A stretch of 64,000 nucleotides of DNA from Molanna angustata. Taxonomy: Eukaryota; Arthropoda; Insecta; Trichoptera; Molannidae. A model generated the notes under the pieces. The model did not search any database and had not been told where the DNA came from. It saw only the letters and a list, made by a program, of their open reading frames with translations. Shown here one piece after another: positions 21,909-32,924 of the stretch (the stretch's first letter is position 1; the number at the start of each line of letters is the position of its first letter). Where the stretch lies: contig OY754979.1 of NCBI GenBank assembly GCA_963576475.1, positions 24,597,034-24,661,033 on the forward strand, read 5' to 3'. A program made the position numbers and the translations under genes.

Positions 21909-22253
21909 TCTTTAAATAATGTAGAATCAATAAAATATGGTATAATGAACGAGTCAATAGCGATTAAACAATTATGTGACCAGGAGTCAATAAATATAGA
22001 AAGATGTGACTTGTTCATAGACCATGAGCATTGTTTTCTTGGAGCTTCACCTGATGGCGTATTTGCTAATCATATTGTAGAAATAAAATGTCCGTCTTCG
22101 GCAAAAGACATGACTATTGAAGAAGCAATTAAACAGGATAAGTACTTACAATCAAGTTTATGCAAACATTTAATTCAAAGTTTATTAATGCAAACTCCAA
22201 TTGCTAAAAAAAAAGTAAATTTTTGGAAATTATATAAAAATAATGAGTATCGC

Positions 22254-22353
22254 GTAACCATAAGTCCGCCACATTATGTGATTTGTTTTGCATAATAAAA
22301 GAGTTTTATTATTATTATCATTATTAAACCAAAATCACGATTCGTATTTCCAG
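22254..22353 (+). other. Probable 100-bp intron in the YqaJ gene
   Basis: Removing GTAACCATAAG...TATTTCCAG joins the codons for KNNEYR to VQSQLHVSNK in frame, which matches the order of conserved residues at the end of YqaJ-type proteins. The donor GTAACC is weak and the acceptor TTTCCAG is good. Confidence 0.5.
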
Positions 22354-22605
22354 GTGCAGAGTCAACTACATGTGTCAAATAAAAATACTTGTCTCCTTGC
22401 TGTTTGGACTGGTTCAAGTTTTCCCATGAAAGTTTAGCGTATACATCGGGATGACAATTTTTGGAAAGATAAAATGATTAATAAATTGATTAAATTCTAC
22501 ATGAATTGTGATCTCCCAGAACTTGTAGATCCTAGAGTAACAAGATCTATGGAAGTTCGTGATCTCCCTTATATATTGGACGCAATAAAAAATAAAGCAT
22601 GTTCA

Positions 22606-22818
22606 TCAAAAAGAAACCTCTTAGGGGCCAACCTCAAAACGTGGGCTTCTTTAACCTCAGCGACAAAGATGGCAGGCAAGCGGGAAGCCTCAACGGGGGC
22701 GTAGCAACGCCCCAGTTGACACGGAATGTCCCTCATGGTCGGATCTGCCACCCCTCACATTCCCTGCTGGTAGCACACGTTGACCGATGACGGCGTTACA
22801 CCAATACGTGCCTCCTCT
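22606..22818. other. G+C-rich unidentified segment
   Basis: About 200 bp richer in G+C than its neighbours, between the YqaJ end and the FLYWCH repeat. No family recognised. Confidence 0.35.
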
Positions 22819-23863
22819 CTTCGCCGCTAGTGCAAGCCAATAATGTTGCCGTCGCCAAATATATAAAATATAGTATTTTTTCAGCAACATTTTTTAGGCA
22901 TAACATAATACAAACTCTCATTTATTTATATTAATGGCACAAGCCTTCTAGACGTTTTTAGATAAATAGGAACTATCATTGCCTGTACAAATCAATACAC
23001 AAACCATGTAGTAATGAACATTCATAAACAAGAGGATTTGCGCAGATTTCCGCTACACTCTTCGCTCTGATCTCCACACTAAACTCTGTTCTTAGTACAA
23101 CACCACTACTACCAAGCATATTTCACACCACTACCCCTAAGAGTTCAACACGTACCAACAGGGGGACCGTCGATCAAACATGGATCAAGTACCACCAAAC
23201 CGCTGATGGTGAGTTGCCCCACCTTGGTATTGGGTAATTATATTGTGTAAAAAAATTCAGATTTGATTAATATTTTTTACTGAATATTCAGGTTTAAATA
23301 AATTTTAATCATTATATATATTATATTATATGTTTATATCAGAATAGTATTTCTATTTTTTACCAATACGATCTTTCTAGAAACCTTAATGAATGATCTT
23401 ATTCTCCCCACACCCACCTTAATGTGGTTTTCCACTAGGTCGACAGATTGCACCGTATTGAAAATGCATGTATTTTCCCAATTTGTATTTTTAAAATACA
23501 CACAACATAGGATTTTATGGTTTAATTTATAATCTGACAACACTTGTGATAAAACCGTGAAATTTTACTTTCTTCACAATTTTTTACGAAGCAAAGCAAA
23601 ATGGAGTACGAATACATAATTGGTGAAAAAGGAAACAGAAAACTGTTATTTCAGTCTCATTTATTTGTAAAGGATAAAGCTGTGGGGGAGAATATGTATT
23701 GGAAATGTGACCAGTTTAAAAACTTATGGTGCAAGGCTCGAGTGGTGACTCGGTTAGAAACTATCATAAAAGTCAGTATGGAGAACAGTCATATAGCCAG
23801 GGTTGAGGAGATAGAGCGACAGAGAATCATTGAAAAAATTAGGATACAAGCTGCAACCAGTCG
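22819..23863 (+). repeat. FLYWCH-bearing repeat, copy A
   Basis: A stretch of about 1.04 kb nearly identical to 34833-35880, from CTCTTCGCCGCTAGTGCAAGCC through a non-coding leader to a FLYWCH coding exon. Only scattered substitutions and a small indel (CTTA near 35244 in the other copy) separate them, so the duplication is recent. Copy A stops abruptly at 23863, where gypsy gag sequence starts. Confidence 0.85.
23601..23863 (+). pseudogene. FLYWCH zinc-finger exon, copy A
   Basis: The frame starting MEYEYIIGEKGNRKLLF continues FVKDKAVGENMYWKCDQFKNLWCKARVVT and NSHIARVEEIERQRI. The F/Y-W-C-C-H spacing (YWKC...CKAR...SHI) is that of FLYWCH fingers, which transposons and some hosts use for DNA or protein binding. 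The exon is cut off after IQAATSR. No transposase follows, so it is either part of a non-autonomous element or one exon of a larger gene. Confidence 0.65.
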
Positions 23864-24546
23864 TTTTATCCAAGTTTATCCAAGGCTTTGGTTGATAGAA
23901 GCATTAAACCAAAACGGTGTCTGACGTCTCTGCGCGCACATGCACATGATTTTAATAACAATCTGGAATACCTATCAAGTACACACGTCTTGACACGCAG
24001 TATGGAACACCTCGTTCCGGATTCTGAAACAAATGAATCCACAGTCTCCATAAAGTCGGATCCTCTTAATATGAGTATTGAAAAGGCAGTTCCTAATATT
24101 AGAGAAAAATCTCTTCCCGTCTTATCGTCAATCCCACCAAGAAGGCCGAATTTATTGAATGTAAATTTCTCTACCTGGCCTGTAACCCACTTTGACAGCT
24201 CGGGGGATATCAGGGAATTTTTCACACGAATTGAAGAAATTTCTAAAGCAAGATGTTTCGATATAAATCATTTACCATCAATACTTGCGGAATTTTTAAC
24301 GTCACGAGCTCTCCTGTTCTTCCGTGTGATTTATAAAGACAATTTATCATGGGGTGATTTGAAAGATCAATTCTTTGCTCGTTTCGAATCGGAATCTTAC
24401 TCCACCGATTTAAGACTGGAAATATGGTCATCTAAACAAAACAAAGATGAGACAGCATCCGATTATATCTGTCGTATACTAAAAAAGAATAATTCTTTAC
24501 CGGAATGTATTTCGGATGGTAATTTGGTACAAGTACGTGGCCTCTG
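23864..24546 (+). pseudogene. Ty3/gypsy-like gag fragment
   Basis: The frame to the TGA at 24545 contains FSTWPVTHFDSSGDIREFFTRIEEIS, SILAEFLTSRALLFFRVI and WGDLKDQFFARF, followed by LRLEIWSSKQNKDETASDYI. This is the capsid-region pattern of Ty3/gypsy Gag (domain family Retrotrans_gag), which forms the particle shell. It starts inside the protein, directly at the FLYWCH repeat edge, and the nucleocapsid and pol are missing. It is truncated on both sides. Confidence 0.7.
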
Positions 24547-24579
24547 AACAGACTAGGAGGATCTAATTCTGCAGAGTAA

Positions 24580-24790
24580 CTATTTATTGATATGTATACT
24601 ACTTGTGGTCTTCACCAATTGATTGATCAGCCCACTCGATATAGACAGGGCCAAACACCTTCCCTGCTGGACTTAGTACTAATTAATGAGGAAAACTTAG
24701 TGAGTGAAATCCAGTACCAACCTTGTGTTGGAAAAAGTGACCATGTTTTACTTATCGCTTTATTACAAGTTTGCTTATCTTTTACAAAAA
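24580..24790 (+). pseudogene. LINE endonuclease fragment
   Basis: A short stretch reads TTCGLHQLIDQPTRYRQGQ, SLLDLVLINEENLV and GKSDHVLLIALL. These are the last conserved blocks of a LINE endonuclease (the QLI...PTR, LDLVL and SDH motifs). The SDH histidine is part of the active site. The rest of the enzyme is absent. Confidence 0.7.
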
Positions 24791-25439
24791 AAACTAACAA
24801 GAGCGTGACCACAAGGAAAAATTACTACCTGACATTAAACATAAACTTCAAAATAAACCCAATACAAGACAAAAGAAAACCAACCGAAAAAAGACTTACC
24901 ATTTTACGAGTTCGGATGACGAAGCAGAGTGAATAGATTCAGGAAGTAGTGCTGACGATATTGAAACGAATAAAGATAGTGAAAACATTTAATAACCTTA
25001 TGGATCATTGAATCAAATCCACCACAATAACATTTTTCTCATTTCTTATGACTTGCTTTTTGTTTACTGTATGTGTGATGTGTGTGAGTATGTTTATGAT
25101 CCAGTATATTACGTGAGTATGGAGAGTGCCTGTGGATGTATGTTAGGTAGTGTATGAACAATTGTGCTGAATCCACTTTAAAATAATGTTGTTTAATTTA
25201 CAAAACCAAAGACTGCACCCAATATAACACAGGGATTATCCCTAGCATATTGGAGAGCAAAATCGCTAATTGACAGCAAAGCGCAAGAGAGTGTCAATGG
25301 TTTGGATGTGTATGTGTACCTTTCCATTGTCTCTGTCTGAAATATGTACCTATAGCATTTAATCTTTTTTTATATATGTACCTTTATTACTATTGTCAAA
25401 CCTCTGTATGTAAAATGTCATGTTTATTATAAATAAAAA
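24791..25439. other. Mixed remnants, no complete gene
   Basis: Begins with a basic then acidic short frame (QKKTNRKKTYHF, SSDDEAE, near 24840-24990) that looks like the tail of a transposase but is not assignable. It ends with an A-rich AAATAAA tail at about 25430-25458 that could be the 3' end of a LINE. Between them I see nothing. Confidence 0.35.
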
Positions 25440-25674
25440 AAAATAAATAAAAAAAATAGAACAACACGAAAAGTTTTCTGAAGCAGAGAAAGTCAAACCC
25501 AGTCCTTCAAAAGCAATTACTACCAAATCTTTGATTTGTCACCAATGCAAAATTATATTAAAAAACAAAAAAGGAAAATGCATTGTGTGTAAAAATTGGA
25601 TATGTTCATGGTGTAATGATGGATACATGCACATTGACTTTATATGTGATGTGTGTTTCGGAGTGCAAATCTAA
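25440..25674 (+). pseudogene. Cysteine-rich (PHD/RING-like) C-terminal fragment of a transposase
   Basis: The frame ends ICHQCK, KCIVCKNWICSWCNDGYMHIDFICDVC and a stop (TAA near 25672). The spacing C-x2-C, C-x2-C, C-x2-C, H, C-x2-C is a cross-brace zinc-binding pattern like those at the C-termini of piggyBac and pogo transposases. No catalytic core precedes it within reach, so the class is uncertain. Confidence 0.5.
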
Positions 25675-26260
25675 CAAATAGTCTTTAATTATTATTGGTG
25701 ATTATTTGACATAGTCATTCAACTATCTATTTGTGTACGTTTTGAGGTGAAAAAATGTTATATTTTTAAAATATTACTGCATATATATTTTTTTCTTATT
25801 CCTTTTTGTATTTAGTTGATTGTTGTGTGGTTCTTAATAAAATATCAATCCTCGTGATAAATAAAGCATTTTTTTTATTCTTAAATTGTTATCTATTAGT
25901 ATACTTACAATATTACCCTCGATTCAGTAAAATTCGATTAAAAATTGGAGCGATCTAAAAATTTAGCTCCTAAGGTCGTTAAAACTTAATTTGGTATTCA
26001 GTAACTGATGCTCATCTTAAAACTAAAATCCAAAATAATTAGTTAATCGTAGAAAATAATTTGATCTAATGTTAAATGACGCAGATCACGCATGCGCACT
26101 TCTCGTTCTATTTATTTATAATATTATCTTTGCCGCCTATCAACAATTCAATTAAGTTATACCAAAAATCACTTATGTTTTTGTCTAAAATAAATATTGT
26201 TTCTTTTCAGATATCGTCTGGTTTTCATAATAAATAAAAAAAAACACTGAAGAACAGTAA
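25675..26260. other. Probable left part of the Harbinger element, non-coding
   Basis: No gene. TTTCTTTTCAG at about 26200-26210 is a good splice acceptor just before the Myb-like frame. The words TTACCCTCGATTCAGTAAAA near 25912 could be a terminal repeat, but I found no partner on the other side. Confidence 0.35.
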
Positions 26261-26261
26261 T

Positions 26262-26532
26262 ATGAATATAAACAAAGAAATAACTAGACAAGTAACTTCA
26301 ATTGCAGAAGTAGAAATAGAAAATAAAAAAATATATATATTCGATCAAATTAGAAAACGCTAAGAAAAAATCAAAATACTTAGACATAGCCAATACAATT
26401 GCAGAAAAAGATATGGAACATAAATTAGAATTACACGAAATAAGTATTGAAATTGCTAAGGAGTCGCGTTACTTAGACCTAAAATACAAGATAATGTTAT
26501 TGGAATATAATAAACTAATGGCAGAGGAATAA
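26262..26532 (+). pseudogene. Harbinger-type Myb/SANT helper, coiled-coil C-terminus
   Basis: A short start (MNINKEITRQVTSIAEVEIEN) passes after a frameshift near 26340 into a charged helix: KKKSKYLDIANTIAEKDMEHKLELHEISIEIAKESRYLDL, split here by my wording at natural breaks. It ends YNKLMAEE and a stop at about 26530. The heptad pattern and sequence style match the C-terminal coiled coil of the Myb/SANT-like protein that PIF/Harbinger elements encode beside their transposase to import it and bind DNA. The convergent Harbinger transposase lies on the minus strand at 28800-29450, which supports this reading. The Myb domain itself is absent. Confidence 0.5.
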
Positions 26533-26639
26533 AGGTTTGTAAATTTATATTGACAGTTAATACATGAAAAAATATTTTACGAACATGTGCAAAGTGTGAT
26601 TCATTAATATATATTTACATTGTTTAAGAATTCAGTTAG

Positions 26640-28487
26640 TATTCTGAAACAAACAAGTACAGCCGAAGATTCTGGTCATTGTCAACCTCCATAGGTCAGA
26701 ACTTTTGCACATCTTCATTTCCACCTTTAACGAACCATGACGGATCCATTGCTAACTCTGCCACCGACAAAGCTAATCTTCTCGGTAAATTATTTGCAGA
26801 TAACTCAACCCTTGACGACGGAGGAAAAACTCCTCAACCAGTTCCACATTGTGGTTTTAAAATGAACGAAGTAAGGATTAACTTCTCTGAGGTTTTACTC
26901 GCCATCCGAGGGTTGGATGTTAACAAAGCTAATGGACCAGATGGAATTCCCGTTCTTGTGTTAAAAAAATGCTCCGCCGAACTAGCCCCAGTTCTCACTA
27001 AACTCTTCAAACTCTCGTTTAAAACTGGTATTGTCCCATGTGACTGGAAAAAAGCGGTCATCCACCCAATTCCCAAAAAAGGTGATCGCTCCAACCCATC
27101 TAACTACCGACCCATCGCTATTACTTCTGTACTCTCCAAAATAATGGAAAGGGTACTAAACACCAAGTTGATCACATACCTCGAAGCAAACAAAATTTTA
27201 AGCGACCGCCAATATGGATTTCGTGGAAATCGATCTTGTGGCGATCTACTCGCGTATGTGACATCCGTTTGGGGTCGAGTTATGGAACCTTTGGAGAAGC
27301 TCAAACTGTCGCCCTTGACATCTCTAAAGCTTTCGACCGGGTTTGGCACCGAGGTCTCTTAATGAAACTCCCTTCTTATGGACTACCCCAGTCTCTGTGT
27401 ACTTGGATTGCGAATTTTTTAAAAGATCGCGAAGTCATAACTGTAGTGGACGGTTGCTCTTCTTCTCCCCATTCCATTAATGCGGGAGTCCCTCAAGGGT
27501 CCATTCTATCTCCAACCCTATTCCTCCTACATATCAATGACTTGCTCTTACGTGCCCCCATCCACTGTTACGCTGATGACAGCACAGTCCATGACAATTT
27601 CTCTTTTGACAAACCTCCTAAACAGAGTGAAATATCAGAAGCCCGGAAAGACCTTCATCAAAAAATAAATAGCTACCTCCACTCAATTTAACGTCTCAAA
27701 AACCCAAGCCTGTCTAATTTCTGCGAAGAGAAACCCCAATGAATTGCAAGTGTCTTTCAACGGAAGCACCCTACCTAACAGCAGCTCTATCGACCTGCTT
27801 GGAGTATCTATAACGAACCAATTACACTACAAGGGCTCCATCGAAGCTAAGGTGAAACTCGCCTCCAAAAAATTGAGCGTACTATATAGAGCGCGCAGAT
27901 ATTTTACTAAGACCCAGATCTGTATACTATACAAAGCGCAAATACGCCCAATTATTGAATATGGCAGTCACCTCTGGAGTGGCGCCCCCCAATACCTACT
28001 GAATACCCTCGACGCTGTCCAAAGGCGTGCTATACGTCTGATTGATGATCCATCACTGACTGATGGATTGCAATCACTAGAACACAGACGCAGAGTCGGT
28101 ATTTTAAGTTTATTCTATAGATACTACCACGGGAATTGCTCAGAAGAACTTGCATCTTTGGTCCCTCCTCCACCCACTCGCAACAGAGTCACTCGCTTCA
28201 CTCAATCGCAGCATCCATTCACAGTGGACCTTCAACATATACGAACAAGTCGCTTCTCGAACTCCTTTATTAACACAGCAGCCCGACTGTGGAACGATCT
28301 TCCGAATTCTGTGTTTCCACCTTCGTACAACCCGGGTCTTTTTAAAATCCGAATTAATAAACTCTTTTCTAGATTGCAAACCCCTCCCAACGCTACGTAG
28401 TGCGCTTCTTCGGAAGAGTAAAATGGACCCAAATCCTAATAGCTGGCATCCCCTACGTAGACATGTTAAAAAAAAAAAAAAAAAACA
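26640..28487 (+). pseudogene. 5'-truncated LINE with RT and C-terminal domain
   Basis: It starts inside the pre-RT region (SRRFWSLSTSIGQNFCTSSFPPL). The RT reads DVNKANGPDGIPVLVLK, NYRPIAITSVLSKIMERV, QYGFRGNRSC. After a frameshift near 27260 it continues ALDISKAFDRVWHRGLLMKLP, INAGVPQGSILSPTLFLLHIN and CYADDST. A second frameshift near 27690 leads to the thumb and C-terminus (DLLGVSITN, RPIIEYGSHLWSGAP, LDAVQRRAIRL, NTAARLWNDLPNSVFP), ending with a stop at 28398. A poly(A) run at about 28468-28485 closes the element. The sequence style is Jockey/CR1 group. No endonuclease and two frameshifts mean it cannot move. It lies between the two halves of a Harbinger element. Confidence 0.85.
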
Positions 28488-28789
28488 TACACACATACAC
28501 CATATCATTTTCTAAAATTAATATGAAATACAAGAGTGGAATTAACACTGACACCAATAATTTATATAAAATAATTTTATTTTTATTTTAGATAATGATC
28601 CGATTTCGGAAAAAAGAGATGGTTTAGTTTCGTATTAAAAATATATCATCAATTAATTTTAATATTTATTTTGTATTTGTAATTGGGTTTCTTCGACGGT
28701 ATTCCCAAACCAACCGTCTGATAATGAAAAATAAACCATTTTATTTTACACTTTTTTATTTACTTTCTTTCCCATTCCAACATATGCAT

Positions 28790-29450
28790 GTGAGACATGT
28801 ACTGTACATGGCAGAAAAATCATCCATGTTGAAATATTTTAATAAAAGCAGATAAATTTTGTTTAGAACGCGAGAGAATTTTGAAAATCTATTTCTAGCT
28901 CGAGCTACTCTGCTACAAATTCGCGAAACTGTTGGCTGACTAAGTCCATGAAGATCACCTGCATCATCTTGTACCTGTAGGCAATAAAAACTAATTACAA
29001 TAAATTGTAATTAGTTTGTTTGTGTGACACAACAATATAATTAATAAATTATATAATGAAGTTTGGTATTACAAATTTATAGTAACTATAAGTGTGTAAA
29101 TATAATGATATGTCAGTAAGAACTAACCTCACTTCTAGCCCAGCTACGAATTGCAACAAGTACTTGTAATTCCGCTGACACTGCACCACCTCTCGTGTTT
29201 TTAGTAATCTCAGAAGATATTAATGATATTATGAACCGTACAGTTTCTTTTTTGAAACGATATTTGTTTTTAAATTCGGCTTCATTATAAATAATGAATG
29301 GAGAACACCGTTCCTTATACCCTTTTCGCGCGGACATTTGTCTACTGGTGATAGCGAATTCATACAAGAAACACAAAATTCACGCCGCTTCGCAATTTCA
29401 CAAGACACAAACGTCAAAAATTGTTTAACATCGGCAATCGCCACTATTCG
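28790..29450 (-). pseudogene. PIF/Harbinger transposase, N-terminal part with one intron
   Basis: On the minus strand the frame opens MAIADVKQFLTFVSCEIAKRR (29444 down). It shifts frame near 29375 and continues FIIYNEAEFKNKYRFKKETVRFIISLI and ELQVLVAIRSWARSE, the helix-rich N-terminus of HARBI1-like proteins. A 153-bp intron (29127 down to 28975, GTTAGT...CTACAG) joins this to VQDDAGDLHGLSQPTVSRICSRVARA, the helix-turn-helix-like segment that precedes the first catalytic aspartate. The DDE core is missing beyond about 28820, presumably lost around the LINE insertion. With the helper at 26262 on the plus strand this makes the typical convergent two-gene Harbinger layout. Confidence 0.75.
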
Positions 29451-31290
29451 GGAATCATCGGAAATGTTCGGTCCCTGTTTGGCTTTATATTGCTGTTAAA
29501 ACAGCCTGGGACCATGTACATCTTATATTGGCGTAATGTAGCCGTTATATAGCAGTATTGCCTTATATATGATATTATGAATAGTAATTTTCAGTATTGT
29601 TGTTTGTTATGTTATAAAAAATTATGTATAGGGAAAAGTTAATAATTGGGAATTTCAAGTTTTTTTTTGCGAACACACTAAATTGATTTTGTCAAGTGGC
29701 AATATTTTTTTATAATGATCAGTAAGTTTTATGTCAAATTCTTTCTTTTTGCCTACACCTATCGAAGCGATACGGCCAGTGTAGAAAAGTGGCGGCCGAC
29801 ATTACATAAAATTTCTGAATTTGGGGTAAGTTTATTTTATGTGTTCGTGTGACAAGATAGTTTTGCGAGAGATCATTTTTCAAACCAATAATCCTGTTTT
29901 CTTTTCCATAATCTAGATGCTGATATAAATGTCAGACATCCCAAATTCAACCCTACCTTAATATTGCACACCCACTCTGATGAGCATATTTTTTTTTATA
30001 AATTTTGCAATTGATTACTCGAATGTAATTTCATTTATTTTACAATTGGAAGCCTATTTTTTTGGATATTATTTTGCAATTACCATGCCTGGACGTACAT
30101 AACTATGAAATTTACGACAATTAATTCTACCTGATCTGAAATTTTATAACATATGATGCCAAAGGAGTCATGTATAAGGAATTGTCAGTGACAATCTTCT
30201 ACGTAGTCAAAAATTAATAAGGACACAAACAGATTTCTTCACTTGGATTTTTATTGTAACATAGAGGGATCAAGATCCAAATAGTCAACGAGAATTTCAA
30301 AATTTAAATACATCTTCTACCACCGGATTCATTTGAAGATATTGGTCATCGAAGGGAACTTCTTATTCATGCTGCGAGTCGATATTGTTATTTAAAATGT
30401 TTACTCCATAGCTGTATGATGAGTTTTATCTTTATGATTTAATGTCTGAAACTATATGAATGTGAATCCATTATGTTTGAACCTCGTATAAATTGGAATC
30501 ATGATTTTGAGTGTGATATGAAAGAGATTTTATTAGGTTTGATTACGACGTAGATTCATGATGTATGTAAATTTCAATCTTTAACATTATTTTTATATCA
30601 AATATTTAAAATTTCATTTTTGTATTCAATTTCATTTTCCTCTTATAGGAAATAATTATTATTAACCAAACAAATTTTGATATTTTAGAGTCATGCATTA
30701 TATTTTTATTTATACAATAAAATGTAAATATCTCAAAGTGCGTTTTCTCTCTATTTTCCCAATGCAGTACATCATATCTCTCATATTCATTTGATACTTT
30801 TATATAATTTAATTTAATTTGTTTAAATTAATTTTGTTTTCATATATATTCACGATTAAAACATGACCCTGAAATTAAAATTTTCACGAGTCTCATTGCC
30901 TCTATCGCTGACTGTTGGTGGAAGGAAGTGTTGGAGCATGTATTGTGACCTGAATAAATACGTTGAACCATTTATAAAGGTCACAATCATATTAAAAACT
31001 GTTCCAATATCACACACCTTCTCATGTTATACACTGTTAACCTAACATAAGTTATTATGAATAAGACTGATAGTGTATAAAATAAAATACTTATATATGA
31101 AATAATCATGGATTAGTATATAATAAATTATTTAATTTTATAGTTTTGTAAATACACTCGCCTCATTTCGATGAAAACAAAATTATTCCCTTCACACTAA
31201 AACAAAACGCACACGTGAAAAATATACGTCATGTACTTATATACGGTATATAGTATCGTATGGATGTACTGCATAGTAACTGATAATATA
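29451..31290. other. Long A+T-rich stretch, nothing recognised
   Basis: About 1.8 kb with only short frames. An imperfect inverted pair (GGTCCCTG near 29469 and CTGGGACC near 29506) flanks 30 bp. A G+C patch at 29770-29830 (AAAGTGGCGGCCGAC...GGGGTAAGT) has a donor-like end and could be the remains of a host first exon, but nothing downstream supports it. Confidence 0.4.
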
Positions 31291-31292
31291 AG

Positions 31293-31975
31293 ATGGCGGT
31301 AAGTGACGCGCTGAGCAAACCTATTACTGAGCAGTTTAGATTCGACTATGAATTAGGCACTTTTTACTATTCTAATACACGTACACTACAACAATATTAT
31401 TCGCCAATAGCAAGGCTTCATTATTTGGGTAATGCATACTCTAGTCTAGGCGATATTTATTACTTGTCATTGTCAAAATATAAAAACTTATTGCATCAAT
31501 ATTTCTTTAAGCAAAATGTCAGTTTTATTACATTGTAATGTGTTATTATTGTTTTATTTGCTTTTTTATTTTTTATTTTGAATTTATGGTATATTGTATG
31601 GGACTCTCTTTTAACTTTTTCTCTTTTTCTATCTCTCTTGTAATCCATCTTTACATTACTTTGTTGTTAAATGGTTATTTATAATTATTTATATAATTTT
31701 GTTTCTCTATATATTTTGTGTATTGTATATTGTATGGATGTATACATATTTTTAGGCATCTCTTTTTAATATTATGTTTCATGGCTTATTTTCCAACTGT
31801 TTTTTATGCTTCATTCTTTTTTTAATGTTCATACATATTATATACATCTCTTTTTGTTTTCAGTTTATAATATTACTGTATGTATTAAACGTATTTGTAC
31901 TATTTTATTTTGTATGTAATTGTAAAAGGCTATTTAGCCGTTGATGGAAGTAATAAATAAATAAATGAAAGGTTT
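31293..31975 (+). pseudogene. Probable LINE 3' end (C-terminal scrap and AATA tail)
   Basis: A short frame to a stop at 31536 ends NAYSSLGDIYYLSLSKYKNLLHQYFFKQ, which resembles the last helix of a LINE ORF2. It is followed by a T-rich 3' UTR and then TTGTAAAAGGCTATTTAGCCGTTGATGG and AATAAATAAATAAA (31925-31975). That final hairpin-plus-AATA arrangement is common at the 3' ends of insect LINEs. The protein assignment is tentative; the tail is more convincing. Confidence 0.5.
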
Positions 31976-32924
31976 GCACTAAATACCGTGTATAAATATT
32001 TTCGCGTATCATAAAAATGACCTTTTTTACTTCAACATTTGGGTGGCATTCAAACCGAATTTCCGGAACAATTATTCACTGCCATCTGTGAGCAGATATT
32101 GGGAAATTATTTACCCGGGTAAAATTCATTAAACCTCTTTCAAATAGATTTCGCTTGTGTGACGAGACTTGCTAACGGGTAACAGAAAATCAAAATGTAA
32201 ATGGAATCGTAGTGAACCAGACTTGCCCCCCTGATTTGGCATCTGTTGCTGAGATTGATATTAAAATGATATTGCCACCACCATTGTTTACAGGTACAAC
32301 CAAAAGGCAAAATTCTTTTTATACTTTCGAAATCGAACTCTCAGGTCTAAATTTGCGCTAAATCTTATTTTTTTAAGTTTATTGTATAACTTGAATAATA
32401 AACATCGATTTATAATCATTACTGTGTTTAATTTAGATAAAAAATGTAAGTTCCCTACATAGATTCATGTGGCCAAAACCGGCACATGGGTGTGGCCAGA
32501 ACTGATTAAATTGTGGTCACAACTAATGCATGGGTCCAGTTCAATGAAAAAAATTATTTAAAAAATAATTAAAGAAATGTTGCTGGATATACTTACATAT
32601 ATTAAAGATAGGTATTTTTCTTGTACATTAATGTTGGAAAAATTATAATTTACATTTATGTGTAAGTTAAGTGCTCATTCAAAAACGAAAAAATCCTTAT
32701 GGTGGTCACAACCGGCCCACTGACCCTAATAAATACCCATTTTTTTTAACAAATATTATACAGTTGATTACTTTTATTTAGTCATGGATGAAAATAATTA
32801 TCATAATGTAGAATATATTAAAAATAATAACATGTCTTTTTACCAAAAACAAAATGAATTCAAAAACCGTGGACCACCTAGACCAAACTTACAAATTAAA
32901 CAAAATTGCAAGTTAAATATATAA
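31976..32924. other. Non-coding stretch with a solitary MITE end
   Basis: At 32213-32232 the words GAACCAGACTTGCCCCCCTG match the right end of the MITE at 1701-1894, with no recognisable left end nearby. A small frame at 32784-32922 (YHNVEYIKNNN, PPRPNLQIKQ) is not assignable. Otherwise empty. Confidence 0.5.

Larger units (their letters stand above)
20470..22605 (+). pseudogene. Mutator-like transposase with C-terminal YqaJ nuclease domain
   Basis: The part at 20470-21084 carries residues typical of insect Mutator-like transposases (DILYSHRHVFGDHSNCSDYYC, IYNSIVAKMVGGKIINYS, SYTGRYAAAV). It is followed by the start of a YqaJ-type exonuclease domain (SECGEWLEHRRNLLTASCFGKIC at about 21266-21334). 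After an interruption it resumes at about 21909 (NNVESIKYGIMNESIA) with FLGASPDGVFANHIVEIKCPSSAKDM, which contains the D...E-x-K metal-binding core of the YqaJ fold. The C-terminal tail QSQLHVSNKN...DDNFWKDKM...RSMEVRDLPYILDAIKNK ends near 22600. Frameshifts near 20838 and 20990, and stops, make it a pseudogene. The Mutator-YqaJ pairing is known in several animal transposon lineages. Confidence 0.75.

Noticed and set aside
28140..28515. Overlapping frames on both strands near the LINE end
   Set aside because: They are shadows of the LINE C-terminus at 27744-28400; only that frame has LINE motifs.
29770..29835. Possible host first exon (GGCGGCC patch with GGGGTAAGT)
   Set aside because: No following exon or protein similarity could be found within the window.
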